Source: Circinella umbellata
Lineage: Eukaryota; Mucoromycota; Mucoromycetes; Mucorales; Lichtheimiaceae
Reading direction: 5' to 3'
Assembly (NCBI GenBank): GCA_025093555.1
Contig: JAIWNF010000039.1
Coordinates: forward strand, 124,001 to 188,000
DNA length: 64,000 nt
Below the pieces are notes generated by a model. It had not been told where the DNA came from and made no database searches. It worked only from the letters and a program-made list of their open reading frames with translations. Position 1 is the first letter of the stretch; every line of letters starts with the position of its first letter. A program made the position numbers and the translations under genes. This document shows positions 23,656 to 35,490 of the stretch, one piece after another.

Positions 23656-24880
23656 ATGTCTGGATCTCGTTTTAGTAAACGATTAAGAAATTTATCACCA
23701 TCTCCACAACCCGATTTAGAAGAATTGAATCGTGAACGACGCAAGCAAAATCGTATTCAAAAAACTAGACAGGACAGCCAATCTGAAAGAATTGTACAAC
23801 AACAACAACCACAATCTGTTGAACGTTCATTAAGTAATGACACCATAAGTGTGCAAGAACGTAATGAAGAAGAACAAGATATATCAAAAACAGTACTGTC
23901 GCCACCAAAATTAATGTACAAGAAAGCTGCAAAGTTTTATACTGAACAACAACAACAACCGTCTACTATTCAAGCAACAAGAGAATATCCTCAACAAGCT
24001 GAATCATCAACAATGGCTCAAGCACGGGATATATCAGGACGATCAAATCAAAAGGCGAAGCAACTTGTAAAGAAAAAAATACTTAGAATACAACAAGAAT
24101 CTGATGAATTCAAAGAAATGGAAGATAGTGTAGATGAACCAAAAATAGATAAAAGTTCAAGTAAAGGAAAGTATGTTCCAAAGAAAAATAGTATAAAAGC
24201 TTCTAAAAACCCAATAACAGCTCTACAAGTAGTAAAGATGATTCCTGATAAACGCAAACAAAAAAATCCAAGTTAGTATTTACGTATTTTTAAAATTAAA
24301 AGTAACTATTATTGTTAATATTTTCTACGTAAGTTATTAATTCTGTTTTTTTTTGTCATGTTGAAGAAAATAAACATATTACAAAACATGCCAAAAAAAA
24401 TCACCAGTCCATCGGCCAAGATGATAATAATATAAATACTCGGTAAGATAATAGTGATTGTCATTTAAAAAAATCTATTAAATACGTATAAGAGTAACTA
24501 TTAATCTTAATGATTAATATGGATATGCTATAACTAATCGTTTTATACATATATATGTATTTAGTTCTTCTACTGATGTTGTTTCAAATAATAATGATTT
24601 ACTTGATGGTATACAAGAACTTCGATCCACAGTGGTGGCCCAGAGAGAAAAATTGGAAGAATTATTGGAAGAATTAAAAAAGTTCAATTCTAGTTTAACT
24701 CAGGAAGATGGTAGTATACGTGATCTAAAAGATGAACCCACAAAAAAACGACTACAAGAATTAATAGATCAATACAATGAATACACAGATAATGACCTTG
24801 TTCAAGAAGAGCTTTTGAATCCTACAATTGAACTTTTGGAAGCAATTATTGATAAACTGTCTTTTGCATTCAACAAATAA
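23656..24880 (+). CDS. Coiled-coil protein of unknown function
   Basis: Three exons (23656-24271, 24367-24442, 24565-24880) give 335 residues. I do not recognise the family. Residues 1-210 are polar, rich in Gln, Lys, Ser and Arg, with basic clusters (QKAKQLVKKKILR, KGKYVPKKNS) that look like nuclear localisation signals. The last 100 residues are predicted helical, with heptad-like leucines (VVAQREKLEELLEELKKFNS, LLNPTIELLEAIIDKLSF). The frame is open across three exons with consensus splice sites and the start has an A-rich leader, so a real gene is likely. A chromatin or RNA-associated adaptor is one guess from composition only. Confidence 0.7.
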
Positions 24881-25323
24881 TAATAGTCAATAAGAAGATA
24901 ATAATTAAGAAATAATGCCATATATATATATATATGTAAAATGTAAAAAAAAAAAGATTGATTTTGTAAAGTACGTATCATTGATTATAAATATATACTA
25001 CTACTTGTCTACGTAAAGAATAACATGTCTATTTTAAGTTGATTGTTGTTTTTACTATCTGTTTTTGCACAGCTATGTACATTTTGGACACTTTTTTTTT
25101 GCTCATATGAAAAAAAAAAGAACATAATGTACTATACAGCTCAATTAAAAAATATAAATATTAGCAATACTATTATATAACAACAATCATCAATACAAAA
25201 GAAAGATACACTTTAAATAACTTTATTTTAAAAAAAAGAAAAGATTTCAATATATAAAAGTTGTTAATAGAATTGGGAGGGGGGATAGGAACTTTCTAAG
25301 CATATGTGTGGAGGATATAATAT
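24881..25323. other. Convergent 3' intergenic region
   Basis: AT-rich DNA between two stops facing each other. It should hold both polyadenylation regions. No gene seen. Confidence 0.5.
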
Positions 25324-26620
25324 CTATTGAGGTTTTCCTTTCTTGAAATCAGCAACAGCACGTTCATATAAGGTATCATCAAGGAATACAGTAGCTGCAG
25401 TCTTTGCAAGAGAACGAGCAGCACGAAGAGCCATAGCATGAGCTTCTGGTGTACCTGCCGCTTGTGTAAATTCAATGGTATGATTGGCTGCATTAGTATT
25501 AATAGCAAAACCAGGATGAATACCGGGCACTATATAAATATATATATATCATGATAAGTATCTATACATTGTTGATTTCAAATGACTATGACTACGTATT
25601 ATTATTAATAAAATAAGTTTTACATACCAACGTATGAGAAGTTTCCAAAATCAGTAGAACCAGTAGTTGTGCGTTCTTCTTCAGCGCGCGAAGGGAATTG
25701 AATATTTTCTTGTTCTTGATATTTCTTAAACTCTTGAATCATTGCATCATTAACAAAAACATCTAGAATTTTTTTTAAAGGTCAGTAAAATAAAAAAAAA
25801 GTGAATCTAATATCTCTCCTACCCCCAAGTTGACTCCGATTATTCATGTTTACCTTCAACAACACCATTAGGAGCCCAAGTAAATTTAACTTTACAACCG
25901 GTTGCTTGAGCAGCAGATTCAATACAATGTGTTAATTTGATCTTAAGTTCTTTCAATTGACTACGTGTAACAGAACGACAATAAAACTTTGCAGAGGAAT
26001 AATCTGGAATTACATTGGCCTAAAAAAATTTTTTTTTTTTATTCCCACCCCACAATTTAAGCAAAAAAAAAGGGGGGGAGGTAAACAAAAAAAAAAAAAA
26101 GGGTTAGCCATCTTTTTTTTTTTTCATTCTCAGTCTTATCTTGTCTTTATCTTTTTTTTTGCTGCTTACGGATTTGCCGCCTAAATCAATAAAGCCGGAT
26201 GTCATGTTAGTCTATTTCCTTCTTCTTCCATAAAAAGTAGTACAGATAAAATAAAAAAAGTGCTTACCATCAAGGATAATACCGTGAAGTCTAATTTTAT
26301 TTTATTTTATTTTTTTCGTTAATAAGAACAATACAGCCTTCCTTTTCTTTTTTTTTCCGTGTTTTCCTCTCCCGTAGTTCCCCCTCATCCTTCCGATTTT
26401 ACCTGTTCGTAGGTAAAGTTTGTTGTCGAAGCATAGACATATTATTCCAAGCTTGCATAAGAGCATCAACAGCATTAATACCATCCCATGGTTTCATACC
26501 AGCATGAGATGCTTTACCATAAAATTCTACAATAACTGAATCCAATGCTAACATTAAGGCATAAAGAGTGTCATTGGCAAATGGATGACTAAATATTCAA
26601 AAAGTTAACTATAACTCAAA

Positions 26621-26661
<41 letters not shown>

Positions 26662-27591
26662 AGACTTACAGCATCATAGCAAAATCAACACGATTTTGAA
26701 CTTCACCATGATTTACCATATCAATTTTTCCAGAAGTTGATTCTTCAGCAGGTGTACCTTTGAATTATTGTTATAATTAGTTAATTTCTATTCTATTCTA
26801 TTCTTTATTTGCCCTCCCCTCCTTGTAGAAAATTATTATGCAAGTTTAATCTTTTTCTTCTCAGAATTCCTCTTCTTCCCCACACATTTATACACATAAT
26901 TTTTTTTTTTTACTTACCGAATAGAACAACAGTTCCCTTGATTAAATTTTGTTCCAAAAGTTTTTTTGTAGCAATGGCACAAGCAAGACCACTATACAGT
27001 TGGAAGAGGTTTAGTAAGACAAAAAAAAGAAATTATTCAGTGAGAGATCAATCCAAAAAAAAAAAAAAGATACTTTACGAGATCGAGATCAAATTATGTC
27101 CACAAGCGTGTCCAACACTACAAAAAAGAAAAATATATAATAAATAAATCTTCTATTCATCTATTTTCTCTTTATCTTTTTTTTTTCTTATTCGTTGTTG
27201 TTTTTTACCCAGGTAAAGCATCATATTCAGCAACAAAACCTACGCGTCTTCCAGGTCCATTGGAAAACTCGGCAATAAATGCAGTTTCTAATCCAGCAGA
27301 TTCTTTTTGAACTTGAAAACCTTTCTTTTCAAGATAATTAGTTAATAAATGATGTGCCTTGAACTCATGATTACCAAGCTCGGGATTGTTGTGAATCTAT
27401 TTTAAACCCGCGTTTTTCAGTTTATTTTTTGTTCCTTTTTTTTTAAGAAAAAGAGTTTATACTAGTAGTATTTTTCAGAAAGATGTCAATGAGGAAGAAA
27501 CAAAAAAATAAACCTTCAAACTAATTTCTCGAAGTTCTTCATCAAGTCCTTGAATGGTTTCAATAATGACAGTTTCAATCTCGGAGTTCAT
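25324..27591 (-). CDS. M20 family amidohydrolase / peptidase (PM20D2-AbgB-like)
   Basis: Eleven exons join in frame to 397 residues: 27591-27514, 27396-27209, 27117-27079, 26991-26918, 26757-26670, 26588-26403, 26290-26268, 26180-26170, 26019-25854, 25762-25628 and 25529-25324. Metal-site motifs of M20D are present: GVGHACGHN near residue 90-98, the catalytic Glu pair in GTPAEEST near 130, SHAGMKPWDGINA in the lid, and ANVIPDYSSAKFY. The C-terminal metal His region reads PGIHPGFAINTNAANHT. Relatives hydrolyse aminoacyl amides, including beta-alanyl-lysine-type dipeptides and p-aminobenzoyl-glutamate; the substrate here is not known. Exons of 23 and 11 nt supply LHGIILDG and GKS and are needed to keep the frame. 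Confidence 0.9.
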
Positions 27592-28555
27592 GATTATATA
27601 TAATAAAAAAGCAACTTTTTTTTTTTTTTTTTACTTCTTTCCCTTCTTCCCTTTTGCTTTGGTCCAAATCTCTCCGACTCGATTCCCACCAGATCAATTT
27701 TTTTTTTTATTATCGCGGTTATCTCCATAAACCAAACCACGTACTGATCCGACCACCCGTAATAACCTTCTTTTTTTTAAAGATCAAATATACATTATAT
27801 AACACAAAAGATAAAGTCTTCCATTCAAACCCTTTTTTTTTATCCATCCATATCTTTTATATATTATGACATCATATTATTTTAATTGTAAAAACAATAA
27901 ATAACATAATGCGGAGCAAAAAAATAAAAAGATAAACAAAGCAGATGCATAAAAGTTTTCTTATTGGGTTTATACTGGTAACCATGGAAACCAAAGATAT
28001 AAAAAAATTGTTTATTTATCATTAATATAAAAAAACTTCTAATAGAAGAAGAAAAGCATAGTAATCATTTTGTGGGTTATGAAGGTTTTTTTTTCTTTTT
28101 GTTTTCTGCTCCGAACTCATCCGGGGGGTGGTGGGTGTTCCTTTTAAACCCATACAAATTGAAAAAAGGCCAAAACGTTTATCCTCGGCGGGATTACCCT
28201 TCGGCTTTCAATAGCTTTCCGTTGAAAAAAAAAAAAAATAAAGTAAAAGAGACAGGGCTCTATCTCTTTCTCTTCCTTCTACTTCTTTTTTTTTTAATTA
28301 TCTTTTTTTTTGTGTTTTCCAGATAACTTAATACAATGGTTCGTAATTTTATTTTATTTTATTTTTAAAAAATAAATCGACCATTCTTTATATAATTGTT
28401 TTGGTCGATATTTTTTCTACTCTATTGATAAGAAATAAAAAGATCTTATCAATCATGCAATATTATGTAACAGAAAAAATAATATAAACACTGGACGAAA
28501 CCTGAATTATTATTAAATTTAACAATTATATAAATATATATATACAAATATATAG
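27592..28555. promoter_or_regulatory. Divergent upstream region, M20 hydrolase / IDH1; IDH1 start not resolved
   Basis: This 964-base interval lies between the M20 start codon and the first sure IDH1 exon. It should contain the IDH1 presequence exon. Candidate ATGs at 28336 (MVRN) and 28456 (MQYY, followed by GTAACA) were considered; only the latter splices in phase, and it lacks a presequence. Long T and A runs fill much of the rest. Confidence 0.4.
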
Positions 28556-30194
28556 ACTACTATTCCAGCCCCTGCTCCCATCGAACAAGAAACTGTAAAT
28601 ATTCTATATACCCCACATTTTATTTTTATTTTTTAATGGATTTCCCCACATAATATAATATATTAACATCCATAGAATTGTCTACAAATCCCCCTTTTTT
28701 GATATATATATGTATATAGTTCTTTCCTAAAAAATATGGAGGCAAATATACAGTCACTTTAATTCCAGGTGATGGTGTTGGTCAAGAAAATGCTGAAGCA
28801 TTAAAACAAGTATTTATGGCTGCCAATGTACCTGTTGAATTTGAACAATACGATATTTCTGGTTTAGAAGAAGAAGAAGATCAACTTTTCCAAGAAGCTG
28901 TCGATTCTTTACGTAGAAATAAGATTGGTATTAAGGGTATTTTTTATACTTCATCTGAAAGAGATTCTCGTACTTCTTTCAATGTCACTATGCGTAAAGA
29001 ACTTGATATGTATGCTACACTTTCTTTGGTAAAAACAATGCCTGGTGTTCCTTCTCGTATGAAGGATTTGGATTTTGCTATTATTCGTGAAAGTACTGAA
29101 GGTGAATATTCAGGTCTTGAACATGAGGTAAGAATCATTTTTATTTTTATTTTGCTGTAAAAATAAGATAAAAGTTTCTAAGTTTTTTTTTTTTTTTTTT
29201 TTTTTTTTTCTAAATATATAGTCTGTTGAAGGTGTTGTTGAATCACTCAAGGTTATTACTAAAGAAAAGACTGAACGTATCGCTCGATTTGCTTTTGATT
29301 TTGCTTTAAAGAATAACCGTAAGAAAGTTACTATTATTCACAAAGCTAACATCATGTATGTATTCTATTATTTTATTTTTTGGGAGAAGGGAGGTAGAAG
29401 AAAAGGAGTAGGAGGAAAAATAGAAAGATATTAATTACAAAATAAACATATAGGAAACTTGCTGATGGTTTGTTCTTACGTACTTGTCGTGAAGTAGCCA
29501 AGGAATATGAACATCACGGTATTCAATATAATGATTTAATTGTTGATAATACTTGTATGCAATTGGTGTGCCGTCCCCAACAATTTGATGTTATGGTGAT
29601 GCCTAACTTATACGGCAGTATTGTTTCAAACATTGTAAGTAGTAATTATATATATACATCATAAAAAGGTATGAACTTTTTTTAACTAAAATATTTATTT
29701 TATTTTTAGGGTGCTGGTTTAATTGGTGGTCCAGCATTAGTACCTGGTTGTAACATTGGTCGTGAATTTGCTATGTTTGAACCTGTAAGAACGATTCTTA
29801 TGATACATATATATATATATGTAAAAGAAAAAGAAGAGAGAATATACCTGTATATTTATATTTATACATATTTTTATTTTTTTATTTTTAATAGGGTTGT
29901 CATCAAGTAGGTCTTGAACTTCAAGATAAGGGTATTGCTAACCCAACTGCTTTACTTTTATCATCTGTTATGATGTTGAGACATTTGAACTTGAATGATC
30001 ATGCTAATATGATCTCTAAAGCAGTTTTTAAGACTGTTGAAACTGGCCAGGTGAGTTGATATAAAAAAATGTTTAGATTATATCAAATATTTATACTAAT
30101 TATCTCTTATTAAATTGAATAGGCTAAAACACCTGATGTCGGTGGTAATGCTACTACCAAGGAATTCACTGAAGCTGTTATTTCCAACTTGTAA
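28556..30194 (+). CDS. IDH1: NAD-dependent isocitrate dehydrogenase, regulatory subunit Idh1 (5' end incomplete)
   Basis: Exons 28556-28594, 28720-29127, 29222-29355, 29454-29634, 29710-29784, 29895-30050 and 30123-30194 encode 354 residues. [17 protein letters not shown] opens the mature enzyme. [49 protein letters not shown] and FEPGCHQVGL follow. The LEHES and FEPG signatures match the Idh1 regulatory type rather than the catalytic Idh2 type. The complex oxidises isocitrate to 2-oxoglutarate in the mitochondrial TCA cycle and is activated by AMP through this subunit. The mitochondrial presequence is expected in an upstream exon that I could not place. The exon bridging 29355/29454 splits the ATG codon of NIMKL. 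Confidence 0.9.
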
Positions 30195-30487
30195 ATATAT
30201 ATAACACATTCCATTAGAGTAAAAAAAAAAACAAAAACACAAAAAAAAAAAGATATATAAAAATTGTCTATATCCCCCCCACCCCTTCCATTTACTTTTT
30301 CAACATTTCCACATAACTTTTTTTCTTCTCTTTTTTTGTAACGTAAAAAAAAGAATTTATAAAAAAAATCAACAACAACATTAAATATTAGCAATTCTAT
30401 GCTTTAAAAAGAATACAAAAACAAAAATGATATATTATTATTATTATTATTATTATAAATTACTGGATGTATAAAAGAAAAGAGAAA

Positions 30488-30850
30488 TCAAGATAATGAT
30501 GTAGTAGTAGTAGTAGTAGGAGATTCTATAGTATTATTATTATTATTGGCTTGTTCAGTTTCTTTAAATTCTGGAAATGATACATAAAGTTTTTGAAATT
30601 CGGATACAGGATTTAAAAGAACATCTTCTTGAGAATGATGATCATTAGGATGACATGTATTTGAATACATTGGATCTACTTGATATCTTGGTTTACGTGA
30701 TATCCAAGTAGCAATATCAGTCCATAGATTTAACCAAGTGGTCGTACTAGTAGTTGAATGATGGGTTGTAGAGGATGTACTAGGTGATACATTAGTTCGA
30801 TCCATATTTTGAGCATTATCTATACGAAATGCGGATGATAGAAGAATCAT
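30488..30850 (-). CDS. Small hypothetical protein (120 residues) with a YVSFP motif
   Basis: A single-exon frame starts MILLSSAFRIDN, has Ser/Thr-rich sequence, then a Trp-rich segment (TWLNLWTDIATWISRKPRY), then KLYVSFPEFKE and an Asn/Thr-rich tail ending SLS. I do not recognise it. The frame at 55170-55583 also begins with a LLSS start, has a Trp-containing middle, a YVSFP motif near the end and a simple-sequence tail ending LS. Order and spacing of these features agree, so a loose family is possible. The trinucleotide-rich tail weakens the call. Confidence 0.45.
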   Translation of the reverse strand: MILLSSAFRIDNAQNMDRTNVSPSTSSTTHHSTTSTTTWLNLWTDIATWISRKPRYQVDPMYSNTCHPNDHHSQEDVLLNPVSEFQKLYVSFPEFKETEQANNNNNTIESPTTTTTTSLS

Positions 30851-31324
30851 GATCCTTTTCTTTTTTGACTCTATATTAATGCAAATATGATATTTTTATT
30901 ATAATTATTATTATTATTATTTATAAACAAAGAAGGATTATGATTATTTATTTAATGATTTAATATGTAAGAAAGGAATAAGAAAGAAAGAAAAAGAAAG
31001 AAAAAATGTGTCATCCCATTAGGATTTAATGTTCTTGTTGTTGTTATTAGATAAACTTGACATTCTTCTTCTTTATCTTTCCCCTTGGAACCTCCTTGAC
31101 CTATCTTATACTCTTTTAATATATCTAACATCCTCCCCCCCCTCCTCTCCCTCCCCCCAATCTTTTCAAATTCCAATAATACATCTAATCGTTTTCTTAG
31201 TTAAATATATAACAACAATAACAACAAAAATTTCAATTTATACATGCAAGAAATAAAGAAAAAGAAAACAATATATATAAAAACAGAAAAACAAGAAACG
31301 CTTTCTTTTTTTTTTGTTTTTTTT
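30851..31324. other. Intergenic, no gene seen
   Basis: AT-rich sequence with A/G and C/T runs, between the small unknown gene and the GDT1 stop. Plus- and minus-strand frames of 70-75 codons near 31030-31250 are low-complexity and not credible. Confidence 0.5.
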
Positions 31325-32509
31325 TTACTCTAATTGTCCCTGATATGCATGATATCCATAATAAGCACCAAAAATAACGAAAAGAATGGCACCAGCAAAA
31401 GTAACTAAAATAATTGAAGTATGAGTAAAAAAACAGAAAAGAGTTTCCAAAAAATATATTAAAAAAGTCTTACCTGTTTTAACAGAAATTTTAGCAGCTA
31501 ACATTCTTCCACCAATAACTGCTAAAGCAGTACATAATGTATGACCCACAACAACACCTGCTGTTACATAATATACATTCTATATATATATATGTATTTC
31601 CCATTGAGTTAAAAAAAAAACTATTGTGTTCCATAAAAGGTAAACCTACTACATATAAAATAAAATAAAAGAAAACTTACATTGGCAGCTGCTAAAGCAA
31701 TAGTTGAAATTTGAGATCGATCACCCCATTCACCCAAAAATGTTAAAACAAAAGTTTGTACAAAGACAGGTGAAAAGACCAATTGCATAAGATTCATAAG
31801 TCCTTCTTTGGCTTGTTCCATCTTATTCCCTTTTTGTGGTCTACCTTCATCATCCACTTGTTCGGGTTCCATACCACCTACTTCCAGTGATTCTAATTTA
31901 TGTACTTTGTCACGATCTTCTACTTGTTTTAATTCTTCTTCTACTTCGGTCATTTCTTCTTGATTATCTTCTTCCATATGCCAGGCTTCATAAAACATAC
32001 GAGCACCAAAACAAAAGAATAATAAAGAAGCTAATACATCGGTATAGGCTTTGGGTATCAAATTAGGCACGACGTGACCTAAGAATGCCGATAAAACAGA
32101 CATGATAGCAAGTGAAGAAAAGGCAGCTGAAAATACAACTAATCGTGAATGTTTCATGGCCATAATGGCAGCAATAAGAAAAGTCTTGTCTCCAATTTCA
32201 GAAACAATAATCATTAATAAAGAAATCAATAAAGATTGTTTAAGGTCTCGTAAACTTTTTTCACCATCATTCGTGTCGTCATTAAAAAGAGGAGTTGTAT
32301 CATCGAGTGCTTTTTCAGAATTAAATAAAGTGGAAGAAGGAATAGCTCCTGCATCAATCATCTAGTATATATAAGATTAGTTATTTTGTTCGTTTATTAA
32401 ATTAAGATAGAAAAAAAAAACTAACTTCTTCAACAGGATTATCTTGTGCAAAAGCAGTAGTTACTAAAAGTACTGCACATGCAGTAGGTAATAACCATTT
32501 GGAAGCCAT
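31325..32509 (-). CDS. GDT1: Gdt1/TMEM165 (UPF0016) Golgi cation transporter
   Basis: Four exons (32509-32426, 32361-31681, 31579-31474, 31404-31325) give 316 residues. A signal peptide is clear (MASKWLLPTACAVLLVTTAFA). The two hallmark E-x-G-D-[KR]-[ST] motifs are present: SEIGDKTFLIAAIMAMKHSR near residue 83 and GEWGDRSQISTIALAAAN near 238. Each leads a three-helix repeat. An acidic loop of about 80 residues (MEEDNQEEMTEVEEELKQ and onward) separates the repeats and faces the cytosol in family members. Gdt1 and TMEM165 move Mn2+ and Ca2+ into the Golgi and support glycosylation. Length and topology are normal. Confidence 0.94.
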
Positions 32510-32953
32510 GTGGAGATTTATGAAAAAAGTTGGGCGTAAAGAACAAAAAAAAAAAAAAAAACAATATTTTGTTTCGAGTTAAGCGGGAGAAAACAGAAAA
32601 AAAAAACGTTTCACAAGACTCATCTTTCCATGGTTCAACCAATAATCTAACCCTGATATCTATAAAGTAAATTAGATAAAGAATGTACCCCCATCTATCG
32701 TTATTATTTATCATCTCTCTCTCTCTCTCCCCCCTAATTTTCCTCCATTGTAGAGAGTTTTGTGAGTATAGATAAAAAAAAGAATGTTATAGTGGCCAAC
32801 GTTCTCTTTCATCCAACCCCTTATTATACATCAAAAATATTAGATATTTTTTATTGTTTCTGTGGTCTGTGGTCTGCGTATAAGTGTGTGTTGTAATGTA
32901 ATGTGTTGTGTTGTGTGTAATATATACAAAAGATAATAATAATTAAAGGAGAT
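32510..32953. other. Upstream region of GDT1 and 3' region of RSM25
   Basis: AT-rich, with poly-A near 32547 and a CT run near 32714-32730. A GTGTTGT-type repeat lies at about 32887-32917. No gene seen. Confidence 0.5.
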
Positions 32954-33698
32954 CTAAATAGAAATTCGTTCTTGACCATCCTTGAGAGCACGTTCTTCAA
33001 GCTCTAAAGCTTGTCTAGTCCATTTTTTATTTTCTAATGCTTGAATAGCAGCATCTAATTGTGATCGCACTTGTCTTTCAACTTCTTCTTGACGTGCACG
33101 GATTTCATAAAATTCTGAAGTAGCTTTAGCATAGGCTTTTCGTTCAGGTAATTTTTCTTCTGTCATTAAATGTAATTGATATTTGATAACACTATACAAC
33201 ATAATGTTTATTTTTTAGTGGATTAAATTTTTTTTTATCATAAATAAAAAGAGCTTACGTTTCACCAGTCACTTCCTCAGGTAACATGTCAGGTAATAAC
33301 AATTGACTATAATCAGTACGATTCAAACCAAGTTTATTTTCAACCAAAGATTGAGGTCTTGCCAATTCAAATGGATGATCTTTATAAAATTGACGTCTTA
33401 ATTTATCTTCAGGATATACAATAGCAGCAGGTCGTGGTGGTTTTGTACGCAAATGTTTTTGTTTATAACGTGTACTCTTTTGTTGTTGTTGTTGTTCAAG
33501 TTGATTATGAAACAATTCTTTTTCAACACCACTTTGAGCAGAAACATTCACATTAGGATTACGTGAACGAATAATGGAAGGTCCAGGTGGAACAGCACGT
33601 ACAGCATTAAGCCACACAGGTGATTTTTTTAATAATTTGCCTTTAAGCAAATTACTAGCATGTTGTTCAAGCTTGGTAGGAGGAACACGGTACGCCAT
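32954..33698 (-). CDS. RSM25: Mitochondrial small-subunit ribosomal protein mS23 (Rsm25)
   Basis: Two exons (33698-33259 and 33191-32954) encode 225 residues. The N terminus has the family pattern HASNLLKGKLLKKSPVWLNAVRAVPPGPS. RPAAIVYPEDKLRRQFYKDHPFELARPQSLVEN is the central signature (read in two pieces here). A C-terminal helix follows (ATSEFYEIRARQEEVERQ). Rsm25/mS23 sits in the mitochondrial 37S subunit. The length is slightly below yeast Rsm25. A short polyglutamine insertion (QQQQQ) occurs near residue 70. There is no separate cleavable presequence, as is usual in this family. Confidence 0.9.
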
Positions 33699-34417
33699 TC
33701 TATATATAAATAGAACCCCTTTTTAAATATTAATATGTATATAAAAAAAAAAGTAAAAGTTGTTTAAAATCAAAAGAAAAAGCCGTCAACAAAATATGTG
33801 GCGGCAGTTAAACTTCCCAATCTTGGCCAGGGGAGTTTTTTTTTCTTTACACGCTTGTTACTATTGTAATGAATAGATTCATCTTCGTCGTAGTAAAATA
33901 ATAAAGCATATCATTTTTTTTCTTAGTAATAATAATAACTTGAATTATGAATATAATCATGATAATATATTAAAATTTATTCTTAATTGTATGAATGTAA
34001 ATCTACATTGATATCACAAAAAAAAAGAAAGACTTTTGATCATCATAATTATAGCTACTACTTACCTCTAAACCAATTTATTATTATATTATAATGAAAG
34101 CAGCTTTTAGAAACTCTGTTCTTTTATTGACTCCTATTCATTTATAGCTGAATAGTTTCATTTTTTACTTTAAACAATATGATTCATTTAAACTGATGAT
34201 ATATTATATATAAAGTATAATATCAGCGAGAATCAAACAATACTATTTGTGTGATTGGAGGTAAATCGCGTTGTTCTAAATTTGGGGGGGGGGTTCTTTA
34301 TTAAGCTAAGCTGCATACCTGGAAGGGTTCTTTTTTTTTGGTTTCCAACTTCTAACTTTATATAACTCTTTATACCACGCGTTCGTTTATATATATACAA
34401 ATATATTCAAATACAAT
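33699..34417. promoter_or_regulatory. Divergent upstream region, RSM25 / CHS5
   Basis: The 719 bases between two divergent starts hold both promoters. A run of ten G at about 34283-34292 is conspicuous. No gene seen. Confidence 0.45.
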
Positions 34418-35490
34418 ATGACTTCGGTACAATTTACAGTAGGTCGACTCGATGCTGGAATGGTAAGAATAACTATATATTTTATTTGTGAAGGAAAAAG
34501 GTCATTCTCTATGTATGCGTACCTGAGAGAGAGAGAGAGAGTATATACATACATATATATATATAACAATAGAAGTTTAATATATAAATAAATAAAAATA
34601 GGCTATTCTTCTTACAGAAGATCATCATCTCATTGAATTTCCTTCTCTTTTATTACCTAATGGTGTATCATCGGGTAGTATTGTTAACATTACTGTAAGT
34701 CGTAATACAGACGAAGAAGACAAGAAAATGCGTGAATTTTGGGAATTACAAGAAAAAATTCTTTCAGCTTTTGGTCAAGTAGAACCAGAAAATCCTGTAT
34801 TACGTGTTCGAAATATTACTCAAACTTCACTTACACTTGAATGGGATGCTTTGAAACTTCATACATCGAAACTACGTTCTTTGGATATCTATAAGAATGA
34901 TACTAAATTAGCACAGGTAAAAAGAAGATTGATATGATTGACAACAACAAATAAAATAAAATAAAAATAAGACTAACTTGAATATATATATAGCATGTAC
35001 CTAATAATACAAATTATATTAAATTATCTGGATTGGAAGTGGATCATGAATATGAATTTCATATAGTGATTAAAACAACAGCGGGAAGATATGAATCAAA
35101 TCGTGTCCATGTACGTACACATAAAATGGAAAATTTAACGGGTATCTCAGTTGCATTTGGTAAATTTGAACAAGAAGAGGCTGTTATAACGGAATTAAAA
35201 GAATTACTTGATAAAATGGGAGCTCATTGGTCAGAACAAGTGACAACGGATACAACTCATTTAATTGCTCAACAACCGGGTGGTGATAATTATGATAAAG
35301 CTATGATGAGTTCTATACCTGTTGTTAAACCAGACTGGTTAATTCAATGTGATAAGAATAGTAAAATTCAGGTAAATTATTATATATAACTATATAACTA
35401 TAATATGAGACTAAATGAAGACATCTTTTTTTACATATATAGCCTGCTCTTCCATATTATATTGTGAATGTTCCTATTAGTAACGAGTAA
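34418..35490 (+). CDS. CHS5: Chs5-like exomer scaffold, short form (FN3 + BRCT only)
   Basis: Four exons (34418-34462, 34602-34916, 34994-35371, 35443-35490) give 261 residues. The N-terminal dimerisation segment is clear (QFTVGRLDAGMAILLTEDHH, then IEFPSLLLPNGV). A fibronectin type III domain covers about residues 80-165 (LTLEWDALKLHT, HEYEFHIVIKTTAGRYES). A BRCT domain covers about 170-255 (GISVAFGKFEQEE, DTTHLIAQQPGG, IPVVKPDWLIQC). Chs5 is the scaffold of exomer, which carries chitin synthase and other cargo from the trans-Golgi to the surface. Yeast Chs5 has a long extra C-terminal tail; here the stop follows the last BRCT strand. The short exon 4 splices cleanly and ends in TAA, so the shortness looks genuine. 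Confidence 0.92.

Noticed and set aside
28336..28368. ATG reading MVRN as the IDH1 start
   Set aside because: It runs into a stop, and the only nearby donor leaves the wrong phase for the exon at 28556.
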